Source: Deltaproteobacteria bacterium (GTDB taxonomy: Bacteria; Myxococcota_A; UBA9160; UBA4427). Taken from it: a stretch of DNA of 64,000 bases. The position numbers were made by a program, and so were the translations under genes. The notes under the pieces are model-generated. The model was given only the letters and a program-made list of their open reading frames with translations, searched no databases and was not told where the DNA came from. Positions 25,063 to 33,646 of this stretch are shown here, piece by piece; the stretch's first letter is position 1, and each line of letters starts with the position of its first letter. The stretch spans positions 186,001-250,000 of the forward strand of contig JAJDAN010000032.1 in the NCBI GenBank assembly GCA_029261855.1, read 5' to 3'.

Positions 25063-25169
25063 GCGCGGGCCGAGGGGGAGGCCCGCTCCACCCAGGGCGG
25101 CGCTGGTTTCCCCATGCCGGGTCATGGTCATGCCCAACGTCGTCGCAGGCCTCCCCCCTCGGCCCGCGC
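25063..25169. repeat. Long inverted repeat after the CoA-transferase gene
   Basis: Arms 25063-25082 (GCGCGGGCCGAGGGGGAGGC) and 25149-25169 are reverse complements with one extra C in the right arm. They are separated by 66 bases that include another CATGCCGGGTCATGGTCATG palindromic stretch. It lies in the gap between 25030 and 25243, which has no convincing gene. Confidence 0.5.
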
Positions 25170-25243
25170 CTCGGCCTGGTGGCGCGCGGCGACCCGCTGA
25201 TCCTTCTCGTAGGCGAAGGCTCAGCGGGAAGCAGCTTGGTGCG

Positions 25244-26032
25244 ATGGCCTGTTGCCTGGTCTTTCTCTGCGGAGCGGCTCGGCAGCAGGACCTGTGGGTT
25301 CCGCCGGACGAGTCACTGCTGGTTCAAGAGTACGTCCAGCTCGGAGTCCCCGAGCCGACGAAGCCCTGGTCTGCGTCCGAGTACCGGTCGGCGGTCGACG
25401 TGCTGGCGACCGTGTCTCCGTTCGCGCTTCCCCGGTTGGGTAGTGCGAAGTCGGGTGATCTCTTCGATCAGCTCATCGCGAGCTACGCGTTCTTCGATTC
25501 CGTGGTCGAGCCGGAACCTCGCCTGGGCAGTCTCTACGGTCCGTCGCGACCAGACGGGCTGCTCTTCGATCGAGAGCTGGTCGCCATTCATGCATTGCGG
25601 CTGGGTGCAGTGGGCGAGAGGTCGCCCACGATTTCCGAACTTGCCGGATGGGCGGAGAATTCGGAGCAGCTTGCCCGGGACGCAACATTGGACGAGGCCC
25701 GGGTCCGCCACGCGAAAACTGCCGGGCAATTCCTGAGTTCGTCCTCCCTCTTCTCAGCAGCGCTCGTCGAGGAGACCCAGGCCCTGCTGGCGCTCACACG
25801 CATTCGCGCGCTGGGAGACGCAGCGAGGCAACAGGTCCTGACCGCATTCGCGCCGCTGGTTGCGGCGTACCATGAACGGGTCGTGAGTGCCGACCTCGAG
25901 GTGGTTGCTGAAGCGTTTCGAAGCGCCGCGCAACTGGACTGCAACGCGGGCATTGCCGTTCCGCTCGAGGAGCTTGCGAGGGCGGTCGAGGCAAGGGAAG
26001 CGGCTGACATCGGCGCAGCTACCTCGCGGTGA
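25244..26032 (+). CDS. Exported protein of unknown function
   Basis: From ATG 25244 the product has 262 residues. It begins with a short hydrophobic segment (MACCLVFLCGAARQQ) that may be a signal peptide or a weak lipobox. The frame extends upstream through a basic, inverted-repeat region that I do not consider coding. The mature part is acidic, mostly helical, with no recognised domain. It is convergent with the toxin gene, 31 bases away. The start is uncertain. Confidence 0.5.
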   Translation: MACCLVFLCGAARQQDLWVPPDESLLVQEYVQLGVPEPTKPWSASEYRSAVDVLATVSPFALPRLGSAKSGDLFDQLIASYAFFDSVVEPEPRLGSLYGPSRPDGLLFDRELVAIHALRLGAVGERSPTISELAGWAENSEQLARDATLDEARVRHAKTAGQFLSSSSLFSAALVEETQALLALTRIRALGDAARQQVLTAFAPLVAAYHERVVSADLEVVAEAFRSAAQLDCNAGIAVPLEELARAVEAREAADIGAATSR

Positions 26033-26063
26033 TCGCGATCCGGCTCGGCGGCTTCTGGTACTG

Positions 26064-26477
26064 CTAGCGGGACCAGTCCTCGAGCTGGATCTCGCCGAAC
26101 CTGCGGAAGTCGCGGACATTGGCCGTGACGACGACGAGGTCGTTGACGTGCGCGATCGCTGCGATCTGGCTGTCCGCTGCGGAGGGTGCGCGCCCACGCT
26201 TTCCGAGCCGGGCTCGCTCGCTCGCATGCCAGGTAGCCGCCTCCTCGTCGTAGGGCAGGATCGGCAGGGCGCGCCGAACGGCTTCCTCGAGATACGCCTC
26301 GATCGCGTTGCGCTTCCTGGAAGCGGCCAGCCGCGAGACCCCGAAGCGCAGCTCGTGCCAGACGATCGAGCACGTCGCGAGCTCACCGTCGTGCTCTGCG
26401 AGCGCTTGCAGGACGCGTTCGTTTGGACGGGACTTGATCGGTTCGGACAGGACGTTCGTGTCGAGCAGAAACCGAAT
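26064..26477 (-). CDS. VapC-type PIN-domain toxin, non-canonical start
   Basis: The 137-residue product is a PIN-domain ribonuclease. Acidic metal ligands are all present: Asp6 in RFLLDTNVLSEP, Glu42 in VWHELRFG, Asp102 in SAADSQIAAIA and Asp123 in TANVRDFRRF. The reading frame has no ATG, GTG or TTG in the right place. It begins with ATT 26477 (giving the family-typical (M)RFLLDTNVL) or CTG 26483, overlapping the antitoxin TGA, so translation is probably coupled to the antitoxin. It would cleave RNA when freed from its partner. Confidence 0.9.
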   Translation of the reverse strand: MRFLLDTNVLSEPIKSRPNERVLQALAEHDGELATCSIVWHELRFGVSRLAASRKRNAIEAYLEEAVRRALPILPYDEEAATWHASERARLGKRGRAPSAADSQIAAIAHVNDLVVVTANVRDFRRFGEIQLEDWSR

Positions 26478-26479
26478 GC

Positions 26480-26761
26480 TCAGAGGGAAATCTCTCGTCC
26501 CGGCGCTCCGTCTCGCAGGCGGTCGAAGTCGTCCTCGCCGATCTCCAGATCGCCGACGCCCAGTCGATCGCGAACGCGCCGCGCAGCGTCGATGAAGGAG
26601 GGACGCTCACCAGACAGCGCCAGATAGTCGGCCGCGGATAGCAGCACTGCTACGGGCTCTCCGCGACGCGTGATCTCGATCGCTCGCCCCTTCTGAGTAC
26701 GTTGAATCAATCGCGCGAAGTTCCGTCGCGCCTCTGCGACCGAGACCTTGTCGGCGGCCAT
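26480..26761 (-). CDS. Phd/YefM-type antitoxin
   Basis: The 93-residue protein has the N-terminal SVAEARRNFARLIQRTQKG and RGEPVAVLLSAADYLAL of Phd/YefM antitoxins. This part binds the promoter DNA as a dimer. The acidic C-terminus (GVGDLEIGEDDFDRL) would wrap the VapC toxin. The toxin frame starts at its stop codon. A short AT-rich stretch with GTACACTC-like sequence lies upstream of the start (26770-26800) and could be the self-regulated promoter. Confidence 0.9.
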   Translation of the reverse strand: MAADKVSVAEARRNFARLIQRTQKGRAIEITRRGEPVAVLLSAADYLALSGERPSFIDAARRVRDRLGVGDLEIGEDDFDRLRDGAPGREISL

Positions 26762-26838
26762 CGGGAGCCCTCCGAGATGTACAAGAAGGTGTACACTCTA
26801 GCGGGCATGGCTCGTTCGCACCAGGGCGTCGACGGAGC

Positions 26839-27273
26839 CTACTTCACGGTGATCGTGATCTTCTTCGAGGTGACGGCGGGCTGGTGGGGGACGTGGTTCA
26901 TGTCTCCCATGATGAGCTGCAGGGTGTGCTTGCCGGGCGGGAGGTCGATCGTGGTTTCGGTCTGCCCCTTGCCGAAGTGGATGTTCTTGTCGCTCGTCGG
27001 GAACGGGGCGTTCAGGTCGGGGAGTTCGCCGTCGACCACCAAGTGGTGGTGGCCGGTGCCGGGCATGTCGATGCCGGCGGGGGCGACGCCCATGCCGCGC
27101 AGGCCGAACAGCACGGTCACCGGGCTCGTCACGGTCGCGCCGTCCTTCGGGCTGATGATGTAGACCTCGGCGCCGTCGGGCGAAGCGTGGCGGGGAAGCT
27201 CGTGGTGGGCCGCCCAGGCGAGGCCGGCGGCCGTCGTGAGGCAGAGGATCGTTGCCAGTAGGACCGTGCGCAT
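26839..27273 (-). CDS. DUF4399-type exported protein
   Basis: The 144-residue protein has a signal peptide (RTVLLATILCLTTAAGLAWA). The mature domain is an immunoglobulin-like fold of the DUF4399 family: VYIISPKDGATVTSPVTVLF, GTGHHHLVVDGELPD and the end block ending in LIMGDMNHVPH. The His-rich GTGHHH may bind metal. ATG 27273 removes a non-conserved lead. It is on the same strand as the SufR-like gene, 16 bases apart. Confidence 0.88.
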   Translation of the reverse strand: MRTVLLATILCLTTAAGLAWAAHHELPRHASPDGAEVYIISPKDGATVTSPVTVLFGLRGMGVAPAGIDMPGTGHHHLVVDGELPDLNAPFPTSDKNIHFGKGQTETTIDLPPGKHTLQLIMGDMNHVPHQPAVTSKKITITVK

Positions 27274-27289
27274 TCGATGGCTCCCTTGT

Positions 27290-27994
27290 TCAGGATCGCT
27301 CGCGAGACCCTGCAACGCTTTCGGTCCCGCGTCGACCCTCGGCACCGGATGCCCGCGTGATGCGGTACGCGCAGCGCCTGGCTCCCGCGAGCAGGTGTTC
27401 GCTGCGCTCGACTTCTGCGTCGGGTCCCAGGGCCTCGCGGAACAGCTCGAGCTCGTCGCGGCAGAAGCCCTGACACAGGGTTGCCGCAGCGCAAATCGGA
27501 CAGTGGTTCTCCACCAGCAGGAAGCTGCCGTCGGCTTCCTCGCTGAAGTCGGCCATGTAGCCTTCGTCCCGGCGCAGGGCGCTCAGCGCCGCCACGCGTT
27601 CGGGAAGCGGTGCGTCCGGGCCCGGCAGGCGACTGCGGTACGCGGCGCGCTGCTTCAGCGACCGGGCGTGGATCAGGCGGTCGACCCCTTCTTCGCCGAA
27701 GACCTCCCGCATGGCCGAGAGCAGCTCGACGGTGAGGTCGGCGTGGGTGTCCGGGAAGCGTTCGCTGGCCTGGGGGGTCAGGCGCCAGACCCGGGCCGGG
27801 CGGCCCACCCGGCGCTTTCTGGCGGTGTGGTCGACCAGGCCTTCCTCTTCCAGGACGGCCAGATGCTGCCGGACCGCCATCGGCGTGACGTCGAGACGTT
27901 CGGCGAGCTGCGCGGCGGTCTGCGCGCCCCGGGTCTTGAGCTGCAGCAGCACGCGATCCCGGGCGCGCGCCCTCTGGTCGGTTTCGTGTTGCAC
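27290..27994 (-). CDS. SufR-like winged-helix regulator with C-terminal Cys cluster
   Basis: The 234-residue protein has a DeoR/ArsR-type winged helix (AAQLAERLDVTPMAVRQHLAVLEEEGLV, near 27-54). The C-terminal domain has NHCPICAAATLCQGFCRDELELF near 163 and GARRCAYRI near 210, matching the iron-sulfur-binding Cys pattern of SufR repressors. It therefore probably senses Fe-S status or oxidants. No suf genes are in the window, so its targets may be the DUF4399 gene or the divergent antiporter. Confidence 0.82.
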   Translation of the reverse strand: MQHETDQRARARDRVLLQLKTRGAQTAAQLAERLDVTPMAVRQHLAVLEEEGLVDHTARKRRVGRPARVWRLTPQASERFPDTHADLTVELLSAMREVFGEEGVDRLIHARSLKQRAAYRSRLPGPDAPLPERVAALSALRRDEGYMADFSEEADGSFLLVENHCPICAAATLCQGFCRDELELFREALGPDAEVERSEHLLAGARRCAYRITRASGAEGRRGTESVAGSRERS

Positions 27995-28098
27995 GACGGC
28001 AGGTTAGAGGAGCGGTTCGTTTTGGCAACTTTTCGCTTTGGAAAGAATCTCATCGGTGCTCAGGACGTGTACCGATTTTCCCGCTACAGGGAGGACCG

Positions 28099-30018
28099 GT
28101 GGTAGACCTGCATCCCAACTTCACGATCGCGCTGGCCCTGGCCGCTGGCGTGCTGTCGCAATCCCTGGCGCGGCACCTGCGGGTGCCGGGCATCGTGGTG
28201 CTGCTGGTCGCGGGTGTCGGGCTCGGGCCGGATGGCCTCGGCTGGGTCGACCCCCACGCCATCGGGTCGGGGATGTACGCGATCCTCGACGTCGCGGTCG
28301 CGGTGATCCTGTTCGAGGGCGGCCTGAACCTGCAGTTTTCCCGCCTGCGTCGGGTGCAGTCGTCGGTCCGGCGGCTCGTCACCTACGGGGGTCTGATCAC
28401 CGTCGCCGGCGGCGCCGTCGCCGTCCACTACCTGCTGGGTTGGGACTGGAAGCTCGCGGTGCTGTTCGGGTCGCTGGTGATGGTGACTGGGCCGACGGTG
28501 ATCGGACCGCTGGTGAGCGAGCTTCGCTTGAAGGGTCGCGTGTCCACGGTGCTCGAAGCCGAGGGCGTGCTGATCGATCCCATCGGCGCCTTCTTCGCGG
28601 TGCTGGTGCTGGCGCTCGTGGTCGCCCCGGACGCGACTTCCGTGGCGGACGCGGGCCGCGACCTGATGGTGCGCCTGGGCTTCGGGCTCTTGATGGGCGG
28701 TGCTACCGGCGTGCTGCTGGCGGGGGCCCTGCGCGTGCGGCGCCTGGTTCCGGAAGGGCTCGAGAACATCTTCACCCTGGCGGGCGTGCTGCTGCTGTTC
28801 GAGACCAGCGAGCTCGTCATCGACCACAGCGGCATCCTGGCGGTCACCGTGGCGGGCACCGTGCTCGGCAACATGCCGACGCCGGTGGCGCGTGAGCTGC
28901 GTGAATTCAAGGACCAGCTGACGGTCATGTTGATCGGCCTGCTGTTCGTGATGCTGGCCGCGGACGTCCGCTACGACCACGTCGTCGCGTTGGGGGTGCC
29001 CGGCCTGCTGGTCGTCGTTGCGCTGGTGCTGGTGGTGCGTCCCATCGGCGTGTGGCTGTCGACCCTGGGCTCGGACCTCAGCAATCGCGAGCGGATGTTC
29101 ATCGCATGGGTGGCGCCGCGCGGGATCGTGGCCGCGGCCATCGCCTCGCTCACGGCCATCGCCCTGGAAAGCAAGGGCATGGCGGGGGGCACCGAGCTGC
29201 GGGCGTTGGTGTTCCTGACGATCGCGGGCACCGTGCTGCTGGCCGGGCTGACCGCGGGCTTCGTCGCGACCTGGCTCGGCGTGAAGCTGCCCGCCCGGGA
29301 GGGGGTCGCGATTCTCGGCGCGCACGGTCTCGGTATCGCCCTGGCCGAGCTGCTGCGGTCCAACGGCACGTCCGTCGTCTTCATCGACTCGAACCCGCAG
29401 AACTGCCGGCGGGTGGAGGAGTCGGGCTTCACGGTCGTCTACGGCAACGCCCTCGAAGAACGGATCCTGCAGCGTGCGCGCTTCGAAGAGGTGAAGACCG
29501 CCATCGGGCTCACGGCCAACAAGACGGTGAACGCCGTGTTCGTCGATCGTGCCCGAGACCTGTTCGGGGTCACCGAGGGGCTCGTGGCCGTCGACCGAAG
29601 GGACACGGGCTTCGCCAAGGAGCTGGTCGCGAACCAGCAGGCCAAGGTCGCCTTCGACGGTCCCCACGACATGGGCCGCTGGGACGTGCGCGATCGCCGC
29701 GGCGCGGTCACCGTGGAGAAGCGCCGCTTCAAGACGCCCACGGCGGCGGCGCCAGAACGCGCGGTGTCCGACACGCTTTCGATGGCGGAAGAGAGCTACG
29801 TGATCCTCGCCATCCAGCGCGGCACCCGGGTCTTTCCCATGTGGGCGTCGTTCGTCCCCAAGGACGACGACGTCGCCACCGTCGCGGTGCACGAGGTCGA
29901 AGCCGAGGACGCCAACACCCGTCTCGTGGCCAGCGGCTGGATGCCCGAAGCCGTCAGCGAGGACGATTCGGAACCCGCCGAAGAAACCGCGCAGGCGTCT
30001 CAGGCGTCTGCGACGTAG
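28099..30018 (+). CDS. NhaP-type cation/proton antiporter with TrkA-N domain
   Basis: The 639-residue protein begins with a CPA1/CPA2-type antiporter of about 12 helices. Membrane motifs include GPTVIGPLVSELRLKGRV near 130 and a conserved VAPRGIVAAAIASL near 338. A regulatory TrkA-N (RCK) domain from about 400 holds the NAD motif GAHGLGIALAE. The C-terminal part is a further cytoplasmic domain. It would export Na+ or K+ in exchange for H+, with nucleotide gating. GTG start with GGGAGG 4 bases upstream. Divergent from the SufR-like gene. Confidence 0.9.
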   Translation: MVDLHPNFTIALALAAGVLSQSLARHLRVPGIVVLLVAGVGLGPDGLGWVDPHAIGSGMYAILDVAVAVILFEGGLNLQFSRLRRVQSSVRRLVTYGGLITVAGGAVAVHYLLGWDWKLAVLFGSLVMVTGPTVIGPLVSELRLKGRVSTVLEAEGVLIDPIGAFFAVLVLALVVAPDATSVADAGRDLMVRLGFGLLMGGATGVLLAGALRVRRLVPEGLENIFTLAGVLLLFETSELVIDHSGILAVTVAGTVLGNMPTPVARELREFKDQLTVMLIGLLFVMLAADVRYDHVVALGVPGLLVVVALVLVVRPIGVWLSTLGSDLSNRERMFIAWVAPRGIVAAAIASLTAIALESKGMAGGTELRALVFLTIAGTVLLAGLTAGFVATWLGVKLPAREGVAILGAHGLGIALAELLRSNGTSVVFIDSNPQNCRRVEESGFTVVYGNALEERILQRARFEEVKTAIGLTANKTVNAVFVDRARDLFGVTEGLVAVDRRDTGFAKELVANQQAKVAFDGPHDMGRWDVRDRRGAVTVEKRRFKTPTAAAPERAVSDTLSMAEESYVILAIQRGTRVFPMWASFVPKDDDVATVAVHEVEAEDANTRLVASGWMPEAVSEDDSEPAEETAQASQASAT

Positions 30019-31226
30019 CTCCGTTCTTCCAGGCTGCCGAGGGCGAAGTGCTGGTAGCCGCCCTTGAAGAGACCGCGGCAGCGGGTGGAATGTTCGAGCG
30101 CCCGCCGCGACGGCGTGCGCCGTACCTCCTGCCGGAAGCTGCCGTCCTCGAACAACCGGTAGTGGCCGAAGCCGCCGGGGTAGTCCTTCGGGTTCGCGAC
30201 TTCCATGAAGGGCAGCGACCCGGTCCGGGGATAGCGCCGGATTCGATTGCGATGGGTGTGCCCGATCAGCATGCCCTTCACGTGAGGCGCCTCGGCCAGC
30301 AGGTCGAACAGGGCGAGCGAATCCTGCGGGTCCATTCCGATGCTGTTCGGGTAGCTGTCCCGGTGTTCGGGAGGGACGGGCTGGTGGTGTGACAGGAGCA
30401 GGGTCGGCATCCCGAGTCGACCGCTCTCGTTCAGCGCGTCTGCCAGCCAGTCCCGGCGCTCGGCGCCGAAGGCGCCGTCGTGCTCGCCCGGGATCACCGT
30501 ATCGAGCAGGATCAGGCGCCAGCCGGCAAGGTCGACGTGCCGGGGCGCCGGCTCGGCGCCGAGGATCCCGTAGCCGTCGACCTCCCTGCCTTCCCGGACT
30601 TCCAGGTAGTCGTGGTTGCCGAGGAAGGGATGGTGCGGCTTCTCGAAAGCCGCGAAGGTGCGCGCCGCGGTCTCGAACTGTTCGGGCAGGCCGCGGTCGG
30701 CGATGTCGCCCTTGATGATCGTGCAGTCGACGTCGAGGCGATTGATGGCGTCGATCGCGTCGGCGTTCATGAACTCGGCGTAGGGCAAGTCGTAGTCGGC
30801 GTCGCGCACCACCGGAAAGCCCGGCGCTTCGTCGCCGTACTCGTGGTCTTCGGTGAGGGTGCCGCCCATCTGCGACTCGCCGAAGTGCAGGTCGTTCATC
30901 GTGGCAAACGACCCCACCTGCTGTGCGCCCGGCGCGTCGTGGGTGCGCGCGTTGCCGGTGAAGTAGCGGCTGCCTTCCGCCTTCGTGTTGGAGTCGGCGC
31001 CCGCGGCTTCGATCCGGATCGCGTAGTCGGTGGCCGGGTCGAGGCCCTCGATGCGCACGAGGCGCGTGCCGGCTTCCTGGCTGCTGGCGCGCACCTGACC
31101 GTTCAGGCGCACCGTGGCGTCGGCTTCGATGAGCGCGCCGTCTTCGAGCACGCCAAAGACCAGGCTGATGGAGGTCTCGGTGACACCGAAGACCTTGGGC
31201 TGGGAGATCGTTCGTGTTTTCGGCAT
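30000..31226 (-). CDS. Metallophosphoesterase with N-terminal fibronectin-like domain
   Basis: The 408-residue protein starts with a domain of about 95 residues resembling a fibronectin type III/purple-acid-phosphatase N-domain. The phosphoesterase follows, with motifs MNDLHFG near 110, KGDIADRG near 171, LGNHDYLEV near 197, SHHQPVPPEH near 281 and IGHTHRN near 320. There is no signal peptide, so it may act inside the cell. Its stop overlaps the 3' end of the antiporter gene convergently by about 19 bases. ATG 31226 is chosen from the domain start. Confidence 0.86.
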   Translation of the reverse strand: MPKTRTISQPKVFGVTETSISLVFGVLEDGALIEADATVRLNGQVRASSQEAGTRLVRIEGLDPATDYAIRIEAAGADSNTKAEGSRYFTGNARTHDAPGAQQVGSFATMNDLHFGESQMGGTLTEDHEYGDEAPGFPVVRDADYDLPYAEFMNADAIDAINRLDVDCTIIKGDIADRGLPEQFETAARTFAAFEKPHHPFLGNHDYLEVREGREVDGYGILGAEPAPRHVDLAGWRLILLDTVIPGEHDGAFGAERRDWLADALNESGRLGMPTLLLSHHQPVPPEHRDSYPNSIGMDPQDSLALFDLLAEAPHVKGMLIGHTHRNRIRRYPRTGSLPFMEVANPKDYPGGFGHYRLFEDGSFRQEVRRTPSRRALEHSTRCRGLFKGGYQHFALGSLEERSYVADA

Positions 31227-31265
31227 CCCGGCAGTATAGACCGGTGGCGGGGTATCCTTCCCGCC

Positions 31266-32102
31266 ATGGGATCTGCGATGCGAGAAGGTCTGACACGCGT
31301 CGGCGTCTACGAGCGGTCGCTTCCGGTTTCGGGCGAGCGGGTCTGGGAGAACGTCCACGACTGGGAACACCTGCCCTGGCTGCACGCGGGCAGCTTCGCG
31401 GCCATCGACCTGGTGGATTCCGGCGACTGGGGTTGGCGGGCACACATCGGGCTGCACGGCGGAGGCCGCATCCTGCTCGAGCTGGTCATCGAGGACGATG
31501 CGCCCCGCTACGTGTCACGCACGGTGGAGGGTCCAGGCGCGGGCAGTGAGATCTGGACCGACGTGGACGCGCGCGGCGACGACGAGACGGCGGTGCGGGT
31601 GGAGTTCTGGTTGCCCGGCGTAGCTGCTGAAGCCGCCGATGCCCTCGGCGCCATGTACGTGAAGCTCTACACGCAGCTGTGGGACGAGGACGAGTCGATG
31701 ATGACGGACCGCGCCCGCGAGCTGTCGGCAAAGCGATCCGCAAGCGAGACACCCCGGGCGTCCGCGCCCGCGACGGTTTCGCTCGGGCGCCTCTCCGATC
31801 TGCGCCCCCAGCTGCCGTTGTCCGTCCGCTTCGGCGGTCGTGGGTTTCGCGTCGTCGAGCACGACGGCCGACTCGTCGCGTACTCGGCGGTGTGCCCGCA
31901 TCTGCTCGGGCCCCTCGGCGACGCGCCCGTCGAGGAAGGCCGCGTGGTGTGTCCGTGGCACGGCTACACGTTCGACATCGAGACCGGACGCGAGTGCAGC
32001 GGGCGACGCCTGAAGCTGCCGCCGCCGCCCCGGGTGCTGGTGGACCCGGAGAACGAGCAGGTCTATCTCGACGCGAAGCTCGACGCGAAGTTCGGCGGCT
32101 GA
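31266..32102 (+). CDS. START/SRPBCC - Rieske fusion protein
   Basis: The 278-residue protein joins an N-terminal lipid- or aromatic-binding SRPBCC domain (residues 1-150) to a C-terminal Rieske [2Fe-2S] domain. The cluster ligands are Cys/His in CPHLLG and CPWHGYTFD (about 205-230). The usual Rieske-oxygenase order is reversed: here the hydrophobic pocket precedes the ferredoxin part. It may be a redox or carrier protein for a hydrophobic substrate. It is divergent from the phosphoesterase and convergent with the sulfatase. Confidence 0.83.
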   Translation: MGSAMREGLTRVGVYERSLPVSGERVWENVHDWEHLPWLHAGSFAAIDLVDSGDWGWRAHIGLHGGGRILLELVIEDDAPRYVSRTVEGPGAGSEIWTDVDARGDDETAVRVEFWLPGVAAEAADALGAMYVKLYTQLWDEDESMMTDRARELSAKRSASETPRASAPATVSLGRLSDLRPQLPLSVRFGGRGFRVVEHDGRLVAYSAVCPHLLGPLGDAPVEEGRVVCPWHGYTFDIETGRECSGRRLKLPPPPRVLVDPENEQVYLDAKLDAKFGG

Positions 32103-32104
32103 CC

Positions 32105-33577
32105 CTACAGCTCGTCGGGGAAGCGCTCTTCCAGGGCGCGGGCGTGGTGCTCGCGGCCTGTGTCGCGCAGACGCGCCACGTATTTGGCGAGCTGACCGCG
32201 TGTGTGGAAGGGGCCGCCCTCGGCAAGCACCGTCTGCATCGGGTCGCCCGGTCGCGTCGCGGTGGCCTCCATCTCACCGTGCCAGTCCGCCAGCCGCCCT
32301 CGCGCCTCGTCGACGATGTCCGGGCGTTCGCCCGACAGGTCGCGGGTCTCGTGCGGGTCGTTGGCGAGATCGAAGAGCATCCACTCGGGGAAGGCGTGGT
32401 AGCCGTCGTGCCAGGTGCGGATGCCGATCCAGTCGTCCCAGCGCACCGCGCGCTGGCAGGTCCAGGCCGCCTGGGACAGCACTAGTGATTCGCGTCCAGC
32501 CGATTCGCCGGCGCGCAGGTCATGGGCGAAGCTGCGCGCGTCCCAGCTGCGCGGCACGCGCGTGCCGAGCAGCTCGAGCACGGACGCCGCCACGTCGAAC
32601 TGATAGTGGAAGGCGTCGTCCACCCGTCCCGCGTTGTCGGGGCCGAGCCCGGGCCAGTCCAGGATCATCGGGATGTGGGACGTGATGTCGTCGGCGGTCT
32701 GGTGGTCGCCGTAGACGTTGAGCTCGCCGAGGGTCTCGCCGTGGTCCGCGGAGATCATGATGGCGGTATCGCCGTCCACGTGGAGGTCGGCGAGCTTGTC
32801 GAAGAGCTGGCCGGCGTGCGCGTCGGCGTAGAGCACCCCACAGTCGTAGCCGTCGATCATGGCGCGCACGGCGGCCTCGTCCGGGCACTCGAGGGGCTGA
32901 CGTGGAAAGATGCGTCGCATGGCTTCGTTCACCGAGAAGCCTCCGACTTCCCGCGCGGAATGTGGGCCATAGCCGCGCCAGTGCTCGGCGCGCACCTCTT
33001 CCGAAAGCCAGTCGGGCAGCGGGTCGTTGGCGAAGGGGTCACCCAGTGAAGCCGGCGTGCGGTACGGGGTGTGCGGGTCCCAGTAGTGGACGTGCAGGAA
33101 CCAGTCTTCCTCGCTGCCGTGTCGATCGAGCCAGTCGAGGGCGATGGCGTTGACCTCGTCGGCGTTCTCGAGCCCGCCCTTGCCGACGTCGTAGCTCTCG
33201 CGGAAGCCGGCGAGCCAGTGGTAGGACGAATGCCGGGTCGGAAACGAGCTGACGGTCGCGGTGCGCATCCCGAGGTTCGCCATGCGCGTCGCGAAGCTCG
33301 CAACACCCAAGGTGTTGCGGAAGCCGCGCGGCTCGCCGTCCAGGGCAAGGTCGCCCGCGGTGCCGCCATGCCCGATGGCGCCGTTGTGGATGCCGAAGCG
33401 CCCGGTGATGAGCGCCGATCGACTCGGCAGGCAAGGCGTGTCCGACGCATACACGCGATCGAAACGGACGGCGCGCTGAGCGATGGCGTCGATGTTGGGG
33501 CTGGTGGCGCGCTCGTATCCGTAGCAACCGAGGTGGTCCGGGCGCTGGGTGTCGATGTCGATGTAGAGGAGTCGCAT
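32105..33577 (-). CDS. Sulfatase (arylsulfatase family)
   Basis: The 490-residue enzyme has the formylglycine motif CLPSR (Cys49) and metal-binding Asp in LLYIDIDTQRPDHLG. SADHGETLGE near 278 is the late metal/active-site motif. No signal peptide is visible. It would hydrolyse a sulfate or phosphonate ester. A cognate FGE gene is not in the window. ATG 33577 is chosen over upstream in-frame sequence. Confidence 0.93.
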   Translation of the reverse strand: MRLLYIDIDTQRPDHLGCYGYERATSPNIDAIAQRAVRFDRVYASDTPCLPSRSALITGRFGIHNGAIGHGGTAGDLALDGEPRGFRNTLGVASFATRMANLGMRTATVSSFPTRHSSYHWLAGFRESYDVGKGGLENADEVNAIALDWLDRHGSEEDWFLHVHYWDPHTPYRTPASLGDPFANDPLPDWLSEEVRAEHWRGYGPHSAREVGGFSVNEAMRRIFPRQPLECPDEAAVRAMIDGYDCGVLYADAHAGQLFDKLADLHVDGDTAIMISADHGETLGELNVYGDHQTADDITSHIPMILDWPGLGPDNAGRVDDAFHYQFDVAASVLELLGTRVPRSWDARSFAHDLRAGESAGRESLVLSQAAWTCQRAVRWDDWIGIRTWHDGYHAFPEWMLFDLANDPHETRDLSGERPDIVDEARGRLADWHGEMEATATRPGDPMQTVLAEGGPFHTRGQLAKYVARLRDTGREHHARALEERFPDEL

Positions 33578-33646
33578 GCTGGGAGGGTATCGCCGCGTGG
33601 TACGATCCGCCGAGCCACCCGCAGGCCAGGAACGCGGGAAGCGGAG

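Noticed and set aside
28084-31443. A 1119-codon minus-strand ORF antisense to the antiporter and beyond
   Set aside because: It is low-complexity (Arg/His/Asp/Gln-rich), without domains, and mirrors the codon pattern of well-supported genes; a high-GC shadow.
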